Positions 1 to 7,720 are shown, counted from the stretch's first letter. The stretch is DNA of 10,066 nt from JAIBBG01 sp043748015 (GCA_043748015.1 JAYTOA010000185.1:1-10066); one strand, 5' to 3'. Numbers and translations are program-made. The notes: generated from the sequence alone by a model not told the origin.

Positions 1-716
1 GACAAATTGAAGAGAAGACTGATGTAATCGTTTTGCCGGAAATGTTCACGACGGGGTTTTCTATGGAGCCACAACGAGTAGCTGAACAATTTCATCCGCA
101 AGAAATGGTAACGTTGAATTGGATGCGCAATCATGCTTCACAAAAAGATGCTGTTGTCTGTGGTAGCGTTTCTGTTGAAGACAACAGAGATTATTATAAC
201 CGACTTTTCTGGGTTCGACCGGATGGTTCTTTCAGCATGTATGACAAGCGACACACATTCACGTTTGCCAAAGAGGATCAATTTTATAAAAGAGGAACAT
301 CATTGCTTATTGAAGAATGGCGTGGCTGGAAAATTTGTCCGTTGATCTGTTATGATCTTAGGTTTCCTGTTTGGAGTCGCAATAGATTGACTGATGGAAT
401 TCCAATGTATGATGCGCTCATTTATGTTGCGAACTGGCCCGCTGTTCGACGTGATCCTTGGATGAAATTGTTGTCTGCACGTGCCATCGAGAATCAAAGC
501 TATGTTGTTGGCTGCAATAGAGTGGGAACTGACAACAACAATCATGAATACGCAGGCGATTCACTTTTTATCAATCCGCGTGGAGAAAATCTTCGTACAC
601 CGGGCTCTAAAAGCGAAGAGATTTTGACGGTGAAGTTATCGGCAATTGAACTTGTGGATTTTAGAATGAAGTTTCCGGTGCTGAATGATGCAGATGACTT
701 TCAAATTTCGCATTGA
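1..716 (+). CDS. Nitrilase-superfamily amidase, YafV/omega-amidase type (5' end missing)
   Basis: C-N hydrolase that most likely deaminates omega-amides such as alpha-ketoglutaramate or alpha-ketosuccinamate in the cytoplasm, a metabolite-repair role known for the YafV/Nit2 branch. The reading frame is open to the left edge (first whole codon at position 3), so the N-terminal beta strand and start codon lie outside the window. A TTG at 33 falls inside the conserved LPEMF block and is not the start. All three catalytic residues are visible: Glu in LPEMFTTGFSM (codon 39-41), Lys in YDKRHTF (246-248) and Cys in LICYDLRFPVW (348-350). The MFTTGF block after the Glu is characteristic of the YafV group. 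The C-terminal part is complete and ends with TGA. The gene converges on the cyclophilin gene and shares a hairpin terminator with it. Family assignment is firm. The exact substrate is inferred. Confidence 0.9.
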   Translation, partial: QIEEKTDVIVLPEMFTTGFSMEPQRVAEQFHPQEMVTLNWMRNHASQKDAVVCGSVSVEDNRDYYNRLFWVRPDGSFSMYDKRHTFTFAKEDQFYKRGTSLLIEEWRGWKICPLICYDLRFPVWSRNRLTDGIPMYDALIYVANWPAVRRDPWMKLLSARAIENQSYVVGCNRVGTDNNNHEYAGDSLFINPRGENLRTPGSKSEEILTVKLSAIELVDFRMKFPVLNDADDFQISH

Positions 717-741
717 CATTTTCAAAATATTGAACAATAAA

Positions 742-765
742 AAAAGGCACGAATTCGTGCCTTTT
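742..765. terminator. Bidirectional rho-independent terminator between convergent genes
   Basis: A perfect 24-nt palindrome centred between 753 and 754, with a GGCACG/CGTGCC core, lies 25 nt past the amidase stop and 19 nt past the cyclophilin stop. Read on the minus strand the stem is followed by seven consecutive T (complement of A739-745). On the plus strand it is followed by TTTTC and AATTTTAT, a weaker tract. It should therefore end cyclophilin transcripts well and amidase transcripts somewhat less well. Confidence 0.9.
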
Positions 766-784
766 CAATTTTATAGTTTGTCGC

Positions 785-1222
785 TTATTCAGCGATGATT
801 TCAATTTTGGTGATTTTGTCGCCGGCTTTTATTTGATCAATCACATCAAGACCATCAACCACTTTACCAAAGCAAGTATGATTGCGATCGAGGTGAGCAG
901 TGTTGTTTCTTGAATGACAGATGAAGAATTGAGATCCGCCTGTGTTGCGACCTGCGTGCGCCATACTCAATACACCACGGTCGTGGTATTGGTTGTCGCC
1001 ATCCAATTCACATTTGATGTTGTAGCCAGGTCCACCGGCGCCGGTGCCGTTTGGACATCCGCCCTGTATTACGAAATCAGGAATAACGCGGTGAAAATTT
1101 AAACCGTCGTAGTAGCCTTTTTCGGCGAGTGTGATAAAATTTTCTACTGTGCCCGGTGCATCCTTGTGAAAGAATTCAACTGACATATCACCTTTTGCGG
1201 TGTGGATAATTGCTTTTTTCAT
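785..1222 (-). CDS. Cytoplasmic cyclophilin-type peptidyl-prolyl cis-trans isomerase
   Basis: Catalyses cis-trans isomerisation of X-Pro bonds and so assists protein folding. The protein has 145 residues, about the size of the smallest single-domain bacterial cyclophilins. It has no signal peptide, so it acts in the cytoplasm. The fold signature is continuous: FHRVIPDFVIQGG (43-55) with catalytic Arg45 plus Phe50 and Gln53, GSQFFIC (96-102), and HLDRNHTCFGKV (110-121). The position matching the cyclosporin-contacting Trp of human CypA is His110, which by family experience predicts weak cyclosporin binding. The ATG at 1222 gives the usual KxxIIHTxKGD beginning and follows a promoter-like element by about 20 nt. 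The gene stands alone: 249 nt separate it from murD upstream on the same strand, and a hairpin terminator follows. A ppiA or ppiB symbol is not justified from sequence alone. Confidence 0.95.
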   Translation of the reverse strand: MKKAIIHTAKGDMSVEFFHKDAPGTVENFITLAEKGYYDGLNFHRVIPDFVIQGGCPNGTGAGGPGYNIKCELDGDNQYHDRGVLSMAHAGRNTGGSQFFICHSRNNTAHLDRNHTCFGKVVDGLDVIDQIKAGDKITKIEIIAE

Positions 1223-1241
1223 TGAATTAAAATTTGGGGTG

Positions 1242-1249
1242 CAAAAGTA
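1242..1249 (-). promoter_or_regulatory. Candidate Bacteroidota -7 promoter element for the cyclophilin gene
   Basis: On the minus strand the sequence reads TACTTTTG, a full match to the Bacteroidota -7 consensus TAnnTTTG. It lies 19 nt before the cyclophilin ATG, which would leave a leader of only about a dozen nucleotides. The only upstream TTG (complement of 1275-1277) is 25 nt away, slightly beyond the usual 17-23 nt spacing, so the -33 part is weak. It implies that the cyclophilin is transcribed independently of the dcw cluster. Confidence 0.45.
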
Positions 1250-1288
1250 AGTAATCGCATGTAAAGCGAAGTTTCAACAGCCCAAGGG

Positions 1289-1307
1289 TTCAGAAATGAC
1301 CTCTGAA
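1289..1307. repeat. Short inverted repeat in the murD-cyclophilin gap
   Basis: TTCAGA (1289-1294) and TCTGAA (1302-1307) are exact inverted copies around a 7-nt loop. The six-base AT-rich stem is weak and could occur by chance. It is recorded because it is one of three inverted repeats in a gap of about 250 nt. Confidence 0.35.
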
Positions 1308-1353
1308 ATGTTGAATTGGAAAGGGAATCGGAATTTGTTAGGGGAGTAATTGC

Positions 1354-1383
1354 TGATAGCTCGGAATTGAATATTGGCTATCA
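1354..1383. repeat. Inverted repeat TGATAGC/GCTATCA
   Basis: TGATAGC (1354-1360) and GCTATCA (1377-1383) form an exact 7-bp inverted repeat around a 16-nt AT-rich spacer. The form would suit either a protein-binding dyad or a weak hairpin in the murD 3' trailer. No poly-T follows on either strand, so it does not look like a terminator. Confidence 0.4.
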
Positions 1384-1395
1384 ATCATAGGGCAG

Positions 1396-1437
1396 TGAGT
1401 TTGACGGGGATACATTTAGCATGTATCCCCGCACTCA
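1396..1437. repeat. Strong stem-loop downstream of murD
   Basis: An exact 11-bp inverted repeat, CGGGGATACAT (1405-1415) and ATGTATCCCCG (1421-1431), encloses a 5-nt loop. Outer arms TGAGT (1396-1400) and ACTCA (1433-1437) pair after a small asymmetric internal loop. It begins about 35 nt after the murD stop on the minus strand, where a transcript end or an mRNA 3'-protecting structure would be expected. No T tract follows it in either direction (minus strand continues TCAAACTCACTG), so it is not a standard intrinsic terminator. It may be a processing or stability hairpin for the dcw transcript. Confidence 0.7.
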
Positions 1438-1471
1438 TATTTCGGCCTTAATGAAAACAGAACACTGTCTA

Positions 1472-2821
1472 CTACAGTTTTCGAACTGCAGCTTTGAACT
1501 GTCTTCCTCTGTCTTCGTAATCTTCAAATAGATCAAATGATGCGCAGGCTGGTGACAATAAAACGGTGTCTCCTTCACGCGATAATTCGTAGGCTACACG
1601 AACAGCCTGATCGGCGGAGTGTACATCGATTATCGTCTCTACGTCATGCGAAAACGCTTTGCGGATTTTCACGCTGTCGTTGGTGAGACAAATGATTGCC
1701 TTCACTTTGTTTTTCACTAACTCAGCAAGGTCCTTGTAATCATTTCCTTTGTCTTGTCCCCCTGCGATCCACACTGTAGGAGTCTTCATGCTCTCCAGTG
1801 CATACCATGTGGAGTTAACGTTGGTGGCTTTGCTGTCGTTGATGAAAGTGACACCATGAACATTAGAGACATACTCCATTCTGTGTTCGATGTTTTCGAA
1901 ATTCTCAAGACTTTCCCGAACGGATTCTTTGCGCAGTTCGAGGATGCGCGATGCTACACCTGCGGCCATGCTGTTGCCGAGGTTGTGTCTTCCTTGCAGT
2001 GCAAGTTCTGTAAATTTCATAGTAAGGCTGTTGTTTTGGTTGATATGTATTGTGAAAGAATCACCGTGTGTAAAGGCTCCGCGATCACCAAAAGGCAATT
2101 TTTCGCTGAGCGTGAAAGGGTAGAGTTGGGCAGTGATTGTGCGCTGCTGCATCTCCTTTGTTGTTGCAGGATCGTCTGCGTTGAAAATGAATACATCTTG
2201 ATTGGTCAGGTTTTGAGTGATCCTAAATTTTGATTCGATGTATTTCTGAAAATCATAATCATACCTGTCAAGGTGATCAGGTGTGATATTGAGTAGTATG
2301 GCGATGTCAGCCTTGAACTCGAACATGTCGTCGAGTTGAAAACTGCTCAACTCAAGTACGTAATAGTCGTAATTGTTTTCAGCCACCTGCAAAGCGAAAC
2401 TCTTTCCGACATTGCCTCCAAGCCCCACGTTTAAGCCTGCATTTTTGAGAATGTGATAAGTGAGGAGCGTGGTAGTTGTTTTTCCGTTGCTACCTGTAAT
2501 GCAGATTTTTTTCGCTGAGGTGTATCTTCCTGCAAATTCAATTTCCGAGATAACAGGAATATTTTTTTCCTTCAGCTTTTGAATGAGCGATGTCTTATTC
2601 GGAATTCCGGGTGATTTGATTACTTCATCTGCGGATAGAATTTTTTCTTCAGTATGTGTGCCTTCTTCAAATGGAATTTTTCTTGCCACGAGAAGATTGC
2701 GGTACTTCTCTTTCAGCATGCTTTTGTCTGAAAGAAAAACGTCGAAACCTTGCTTCACAGCAAGCACTGCCGATCCTACGCCGCTTTCGCCACCACCTAA
2801 TATGACAATCCTTTTACTCAA
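1472..2821 (-). CDS. murD: UDP-N-acetylmuramoyl-L-alanine--D-glutamate ligase
   Basis: ATP-dependent cytoplasmic ligase that adds D-glutamate to UDP-MurNAc-L-Ala. The 449 residues agree with the family (about 440-460) and all three Mur ligase domains are intact. The N-terminal Rossmann domain carries RIVILGGGESGVGSA (4-18). The ATPase domain carries the P-loop GSNGKTTT (110-117), ELSSFQL (157-163), NITPDHLDRY (178-187) and the probable carbamylated Lys198. The C-terminal domain carries HRME (313-316), NDSKATN (328-334) and SPACASFDLFEDYEDRG (423-439). The start is a TTG at 2821, since no ATG or GTG fits the conserved N-terminus and the preceding in-frame codons are GTA and ATA. It starts 5 nt after the mraY stop with no Shine-Dalgarno sequence, which suggests coupling to mraY translation. 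It is the last cell-wall gene of the cluster here. The usual next gene, ftsW, is absent. Confidence 0.97.
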   Translation of the reverse strand: MSKRIVILGGGESGVGSAVLAVKQGFDVFLSDKSMLKEKYRNLLVARKIPFEEGTHTEEKILSADEVIKSPGIPNKTSLIQKLKEKNIPVISEIEFAGRYTSAKKICITGSNGKTTTTLLTYHILKNAGLNVGLGGNVGKSFALQVAENNYDYYVLELSSFQLDDMFEFKADIAILLNITPDHLDRYDYDFQKYIESKFRITQNLTNQDVFIFNADDPATTKEMQQRTITAQLYPFTLSEKLPFGDRGAFTHGDSFTIHINQNNSLTMKFTELALQGRHNLGNSMAAGVASRILELRKESVRESLENFENIEHRMEYVSNVHGVTFINDSKATNVNSTWYALESMKTPTVWIAGGQDKGNDYKDLAELVKNKVKAIICLTNDSVKIRKAFSHDVETIIDVHSADQAVRVAYELSREGDTVLLSPACASFDLFEDYEDRGRQFKAAVRKL

Positions 2822-2826
2822 TACTA

Positions 2827-4056
2827 TTATCGTGTTTTTAGGGTTATTATGGTGACTATTGCCAGCATGATACCGATGATCCAGAAGCGATTGACGATCT
2901 TGGATTCATGATATCCTTTTTTCTGATAGTGATGATGTAAAGGAGACATGAGAAAAACTCTTTTCCCTTCACCGGTTCTTTTCTTGGTGTATTTGAAATA
3001 TGCTACCTGAATCATCACCGAGAGATTTTCGACGAGAAAAATTCCGCAGAGTACAGGAATCAGTAATTCTTTTCTGATAGCAATGGCGAAAGTTGCGATG
3101 ATGCCACCGAGTGCCAGGCTACCCGTATCGCCCATGAATACCTGCGCAGGATAAGTGTTATACCATAAGAAACCAATGCAAGCGCCAACAAACGCGGCGA
3201 TGAAAATTACCATCTCACCCGCATGTGGTATATACATGATGTTGAGATAATCGGCGAAGATGTAATTACCACTTAAGTATGCGAGCAACGCTAGCGTGAC
3301 GCCTATAATCGCGGAAGTGCCTGCCGCCAGTCCATCAATTCCATCGGTAATATTTGCGCCATTACTTACTGCAGTAATAATGATTACCACAACAATAGCA
3401 AACAAGATGAACATACCTGTTCTTGTTTGCCAACTATCCGGAATGAGCCACGCGTAATTGAACTCATTACCCTTTACAAATGGTATTGTTGTCTTGAGTG
3501 ATTTTTCGGATTTCCATGTCGCAGCATTGTCAATTTCGTTGGTTGTGTTGAGAGAAGTTGGAGCATCTGAAATGCGATGCTTCATATAAACGTTGTCATT
3601 GAAGTAAAGCATTGAAGCAACGATGACACCTACTCCGATCTGACCGATTATTTTCGAAGTTCCTGCAAGACCTTTTTTATCTTTCTTGAATACTTTGATG
3701 TAGTCATCCATGAATCCAACAAGTCCAAGAAAGACCGTTGCAACAAGCAGCGTGAGGATGTAAATGTTGGTTAGACGAGCGAAGAGTAATGTAGGAATGA
3801 GTATTGCAGCGAGAATGATGAGACCACCCATAGTTGGTGTTCCGGATTTTTCCATTTGACCTTCAAGACCGAGATCACGAACAGTTTCACCAACTTGTTT
3901 GCGCTTCAGCATTTGGATCAATCGCTTGCCAAAAACCAGAGAAATGACTAGCGATAGAATTGCGCTACTTGCTGCACGGAAAGAGATGTATTGAAACACT
4001 CCGGCTCCGGGAAAATCGAATTGCTTATCGAGAAAATCGAATAGATAGTATAGCAT
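2827..4056 (-). CDS. mraY: Phospho-N-acetylmuramoyl-pentapeptide transferase (lipid I synthase)
   Basis: Integral inner-membrane enzyme that transfers phospho-MurNAc-pentapeptide from UDP to undecaprenyl phosphate, giving lipid I. Visible motifs are SGTPTMGG (71-78), the catalytic Asp pair in GFMDDYIKVFKK (114-125), NGANITDGIDGLA (232-244) with Asp238 and Asp241, FMGDTGSLALGG (307-318) and the SPLHHHYQKKG loop (371-381) with three His. About ten hydrophobic helices are spread along the chain. At 409 residues it is about 50 longer than E. coli MraY (360). The extra length is a polar segment at about 152-212 between two membrane helices, as is usual in Bacteroidota. The ATG shares its A (4056) with the murE stop TAA (TAATG), a coupling arrangement. 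murD follows after 5 nt. Confidence 0.98.
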   Translation of the reverse strand: MLYYLFDFLDKQFDFPGAGVFQYISFRAASSAILSLVISLVFGKRLIQMLKRKQVGETVRDLGLEGQMEKSGTPTMGGLIILAAILIPTLLFARLTNIYILTLLVATVFLGLVGFMDDYIKVFKKDKKGLAGTSKIIGQIGVGVIVASMLYFNDNVYMKHRISDAPTSLNTTNEIDNAATWKSEKSLKTTIPFVKGNEFNYAWLIPDSWQTRTGMFILFAIVVVIIITAVSNGANITDGIDGLAAGTSAIIGVTLALLAYLSGNYIFADYLNIMYIPHAGEMVIFIAAFVGACIGFLWYNTYPAQVFMGDTGSLALGGIIATFAIAIRKELLIPVLCGIFLVENLSVMIQVAYFKYTKKRTGEGKRVFLMSPLHHHYQKKGYHESKIVNRFWIIGIMLAIVTIITLKTR

Positions 4057-5519
4057 TATTTGTCAAGTGTTGTTAGGGTTTCACTTACAATTTCGAAGTC
4101 ATCGAATGGATGTTTTACACCCGCTATCTCTTGATACTTCTCGTGTCCTTTTCCCGCTATCAATAAGATGTCACCCGGTTGTGCCAGCGTGCATGCGAGT
4201 TTGATAGCTTCTCTTCTTTCTGTGATCGCAAGTGTTTTTTTCATCATCACCGGATCAAGTCCTTCCTTCATTTCAGAAATGATGGTATCAGGATTTTCGC
4301 TTCGCGGGTTGTCACTTGTGAGTACAATTCTGTCGCTGAGTGACGCTGCGATGCGCGCCATTTCCGGTCGTTTGGTTTTATCTCGATCACCACCACAACC
4401 AACGAGTGTGATCACTTTTTCATTTCCGGTGCGAATGTCCTTGATAGTTTTTAGCACGTTTTTCAATGCGTCGGGAGTATGCGCGTAATCGACTATTGCT
4501 GTTACTCCGTGATGTGTTTTTATATATTGAAATCTACCTTCGGGAGCTTTCAACGATGACAATGCAGTAAGAACTTCGAGGCGATCCATACCTAATTCCA
4601 TTGCTGTTGCATACACCGCGAGAATGTTCGCGGCATTGAATCCACCGATCAGTTGAGAGTACAAATCGTAATTGTCAATGGTCAAGTGAAGGCCACTAAA
4701 ACTGTTCTCCAAGACCTTCGCTTTATAGTCTGCCATGCTTTGCAGCGCCATTGTTTTTTTGCGCGCTTTGCAGTTTTGCAACATCACATCACTGTTCTTA
4801 TCGTCGTGATTTACAATCGCGAATGATGTGGAAGGCAGGGAATCAAAAAGCAGTTTTTTTGCACGGATGTATTCGTTGAATGTTCCATGATAGTCGAGAT
4901 GATCATGCGTGATATTTGTGAACAGAGCACCTTGGATAATCACTCCAGTGAGTCTGTTCTGATGCAATGCATGAGAAGACGCTTCTATAAAGCAGTATAC
5001 ACAATTAGCAGAGACCATTTCAGACAAGAGTTTGTTCAATGCAATGGCATCCGGCGTGGTGTGTGTTGATGGAATGACTTTGTCGTTTATTTTATTCTCG
5101 ACAGTGGAAATCAAACCGGACCTGTGTCCGAGCTTGCGCATGAGCATGTAAAGGAGAGTTGCAGTTGTGGTTTTTCCGTTCGTGCCCGTGACTGCAATCA
5201 CGTTTATTTTCTCTGATGGATTATCGTAATAGTTGGAAGCGATATGACCAAGAGCTTCAGAAGAATTTGCCACTTTTACGATTGTCACATCGGTGATGGG
5301 AATGTCCGGAATGATTTCGCAGACAATCGCTCGCGCTCCATTTTCAATAGCCATGGCGATATAGTCATGACCATTTACAGAGACACCATTCACAGCAATG
5401 AAGACGCTGAACGGCTTCACGTTCCTTGAGTCCATGGTGATATGCTCCACAGCAACATTGGTGGAGCCAATTACTTCCTGAATGCGCGAACGAAACAATA
5501 TGTCTTTCAGCAGTTTCAA
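4056..5519 (-). CDS. murE: UDP-MurNAc-tripeptide synthetase (probably meso-diaminopimelate-adding)
   Basis: Cytoplasmic ATP-dependent ligase that adds the third stem-peptide residue to UDP-MurNAc-L-Ala-D-Glu. Its 487 residues match the family. Visible motifs are the nucleotide-binding loop TGTNGKTTT (111-119), HTTPD (153-157), EASSHAL (179-185), NITHDHLDYHG (202-212), a probable carbamylated Lys near 221 in RAKKLLF, VDYAHTPD (343-350) and DNPRSE (403-408). The DNPR motif is the known signature for meso-DAP rather than lysine, so a DAP-type wall is inferred. The start is a TTG at 5519, which gives the family-typical beginning MKLLKDIL. Its TG is shared with the ftsI stop (TTGA, a 4-nt overlap), implying translational coupling without a Shine-Dalgarno sequence. 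A later in-frame TTG (residue 8) is possible but would trim a conserved segment. Confidence 0.97.
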   Translation of the reverse strand: MKLLKDILFRSRIQEVIGSTNVAVEHITMDSRNVKPFSVFIAVNGVSVNGHDYIAMAIENGARAIVCEIIPDIPITDVTIVKVANSSEALGHIASNYYDNPSEKINVIAVTGTNGKTTTATLLYMLMRKLGHRSGLISTVENKINDKVIPSTHTTPDAIALNKLLSEMVSANCVYCFIEASSHALHQNRLTGVIIQGALFTNITHDHLDYHGTFNEYIRAKKLLFDSLPSTSFAIVNHDDKNSDVMLQNCKARKKTMALQSMADYKAKVLENSFSGLHLTIDNYDLYSQLIGGFNAANILAVYATAMELGMDRLEVLTALSSLKAPEGRFQYIKTHHGVTAIVDYAHTPDALKNVLKTIKDIRTGNEKVITLVGCGGDRDKTKRPEMARIAASLSDRIVLTSDNPRSENPDTIISEMKEGLDPVMMKKTLAITERREAIKLACTLAQPGDILLIAGKGHEKYQEIAGVKHPFDDFEIVSETLTTLDK

Positions 5520-7720
5520 ATAAGTTCTATGTAGATGTATGGATTTGATCTCACGTTATTTCCCGGTGAAACGCTTTGTCTTTTCACTGTGCCATGACCT
5601 GAAATTTTCACTTTCATGCCATTGTTTTCGAGAATGTATAGCGCATCCTGCAAGCCCATTCCTATTACGTTGGGAACAATTCCTTCCTTGAAATTTCTTG
5701 AAGAAACAAGCACTGAATCTTTCGTGCTTGAGGTTGAAATCCATTCCGAATCGTCGAATCCGCCGTACGGAATATTCAATCCGGTGAATACAGTTTTCAG
5801 TTCTTTGGTGTTGCCACTTTTAGAAATAGGAACACGCGATTGCGCAATCATGAGTGAATCTGAAAGCACTTCAGGTGCGTGAAAATCCATTTGCGTGCTG
5901 TAGATTTTATCAGCAAGTTCCTTGAAAACTGGAGCCGCAACTGCACTTCCATAATACACTCCGCTTCTTGGGTCATTGATTACGACGATGCATGAATACT
6001 TCGGAGCATCCGCCGGGAAGTAACCAACGAATGATGCTCGGTAACGATCGTGTTGATATCCGCCGCCATCATTCAGCCATGCTGTGCCGGTTTTCCCCGC
6101 AACTTTATATGGTGAGTTTGCAAAAACCCAGTCTGCGGTTCCACCTTTCTCCATCACACCTTCCATCATCTTACGACATTTTTCAATCGTGGACTTTTTG
6201 CAGAAATCTTTTTTGAGAACAACAGGTTCCACTGCTTCAATCGTGCGGCCATTGCGTTTTATTTCCTGCACAAAAAGTGGTCTCACCATTTTACCATTGT
6301 TGGCAATGGCATTGTAAAATGCAAGCGTCTGTAGCGGTGTACATTGTGTTTCGTAACCAATAGCAAGTTGCGTTAAACTCAATCCACTCCAGCCTTTGTC
6401 TTTGGTTGATTCGTAAAGTCGTGGCGTAGTTTCGCCTGATAAGTCAAGATCGAGAGCAGAGTTGATTCCGAATGAATTTAACTTGTCGAGAAATTTCTGA
6501 GGAGATTTTTCGTAGCACTTTTTCACGATAAGTGCAGTACCAACGTTCGATGATTTTTCGAACACCTGCTCTGTGGTGATGGTGCCATTTCCACCTTTGT
6601 CATAGTTGGAATCTTTCATCGGCCTATCATAGAAATATGCGATACCATTTCCGGTAGCAATACTGTCGTTCAGATCTACAAGTCCGTCGTCCATACAAGC
6701 CATAAGTGAAGCAAGCTTCATGGTCGAACCCGGCTCAACGCTTTCTCGAATGGCCCAATTGAGACGCTCGTTGTATTCACCTGTTTCCGGATGTCTTGAA
6801 AGATTCGCAATGGCCCGCACAAATCCGGTTTCGACCTCCATTAGGATGGCGCAGCCCCAGGCCGCTTTGTGTTGCTCGAGCTGTCTTTTCAGCGCGGCGT
6901 TCGCAACATCTTGCAAGTGAATGTCGATGCTCGCGATAATGTCACAACCGGGTTCAGGTTGTTCTATGAATGCGTTGGACATCGGTTTCCACACTCCGCC
7001 TGCGATTTTTTCCTGAAGCTGTTTTCCTTTTTTTCCTGAAAGCAATTCGTCATAGGCAAGTTCAATTCCCACTTTGTTTTCTAAACGCTCCATTCCAATG
7101 GTGCGCGCAGCAAGCGTTCCGAATGGTTGATCACGGATGTATTTCTGTACGAAAACGAATCCACTCTTGAATTGTCCGTTGCGTATGAACGGAAATTTTT
7201 TCATCGCTTGCAATTCGTTGTAATCGACATGGTCTTTTATTTCTGCATAGCGATTCCCATCAGCATTCGCTTTGCGGAAAACTGCTCTGTATTCTGCAGC
7301 GGAGCGATCACCGAATAATTTTGAAAGACACAAAGCCAGTGAATCAATCTTTGCTTTGTAATCTTCTTTATCGTAGCTCGCTTTTGAGTCCCAACGGATT
7401 TCATATTCAGGAACACTTGTGGCGAGCAAGCTTCCATCACTGGAGAGAATCTGACCTCTCACAGGTTCTATTTCATTTACTTTATAGGTGAAATTTTGCG
7501 CCAATGCTTGTGCGTGATCATCAGGAAAAAGTTGGATCACAAAAACTTTTACGATGATGGCAAAAGCGAGTACGCAAAGACCGGCGAACAACATCCAAGC
7601 TTTACTATGAATGAGTCCAAGCGCATTTTCCTCAACCCCCGCCTTCTTCTCAGTTGGAGAAGAAGCCGGCTGGTTGTGGTGGTTGATATGGTTGCTATGT
7701 ATGTCCTTAGGGTTGGTCAT
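5516..7720 (-). CDS. ftsI: Septal peptidoglycan transpeptidase with C-terminal PASTA domain (FtsI/PBP3 type)
   Basis: Class B penicillin-binding protein that cross-links septal peptidoglycan from the periplasmic face. Order in the 734-residue chain: a polar cytoplasmic tail of about 40 residues rich in Asn and His, one membrane helix (about 42-62), the dimerisation/pedestal domain (about 85-255, with RGQILSSDG), the transpeptidase domain (about 280-605), and a PASTA domain (about 680-734). The catalytic motifs are intact: STMK with nucleophile Ser332, SSN (390-392) and KTGT (543-546). E. coli FtsI (588 aa) has no PASTA domain, whereas Bacteroidota homologues commonly do, so this form fits the phylum. 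About 75 residues of low-similarity linker precede the PASTA domain. The ATG at 7720 follows AGAGG by 4 nt, one of the few Shine-Dalgarno-like sites here, overlapping the end of the upstream ftsL-like gene. The gene overlaps murE downstream. Confidence 0.97.
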   Translation of the reverse strand: MTNPKDIHSNHINHHNQPASSPTEKKAGVEENALGLIHSKAWMLFAGLCVLAFAIIVKVFVIQLFPDDHAQALAQNFTYKVNEIEPVRGQILSSDGSLLATSVPEYEIRWDSKASYDKEDYKAKIDSLALCLSKLFGDRSAAEYRAVFRKANADGNRYAEIKDHVDYNELQAMKKFPFIRNGQFKSGFVFVQKYIRDQPFGTLAARTIGMERLENKVGIELAYDELLSGKKGKQLQEKIAGGVWKPMSNAFIEQPEPGCDIIASIDIHLQDVANAALKRQLEQHKAAWGCAILMEVETGFVRAIANLSRHPETGEYNERLNWAIRESVEPGSTMKLASLMACMDDGLVDLNDSIATGNGIAYFYDRPMKDSNYDKGGNGTITTEQVFEKSSNVGTALIVKKCYEKSPQKFLDKLNSFGINSALDLDLSGETTPRLYESTKDKGWSGLSLTQLAIGYETQCTPLQTLAFYNAIANNGKMVRPLFVQEIKRNGRTIEAVEPVVLKKDFCKKSTIEKCRKMMEGVMEKGGTADWVFANSPYKVAGKTGTAWLNDGGGYQHDRYRASFVGYFPADAPKYSCIVVINDPRSGVYYGSAVAAPVFKELADKIYSTQMDFHAPEVLSDSLMIAQSRVPISKSGNTKELKTVFTGLNIPYGGFDDSEWISTSSTKDSVLVSSRNFKEGIVPNVIGMGLQDALYILENNGMKVKISGHGTVKRQSVSPGNNVRSNPYIYIELI

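Noticed and set aside
33..35. TTG at 33 as start of the amidase gene
   Set aside because: It encodes Leu of the conserved LPEMF catalytic block, and the frame stays open to the window edge with a matching upstream sequence (TDVIVLPEM).
1308..1349. 13-codon frame in the murD-cyclophilin gap
   Set aside because: Too short to separate from chance, with no ribosome-binding signal.
1405..1431. Standard rho-independent terminator for murD
   Set aside because: The stem is strong but no T tract follows on either strand, so it is annotated as a stem-loop only.
1262..1471. Possible tRNA or other RNA gene in the gap behind murD
   Set aside because: No TPsiC-like GGTTCGA block, acceptor stem or cloverleaf spacing; only separate stem-loops are visible.
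1754..2233. 159-codon open frame on the plus strand inside murD
   Set aside because: It is antisense to a conserved enzyme, has no recognisable domain and no promoter or leader, and its composition mirrors murD codons.
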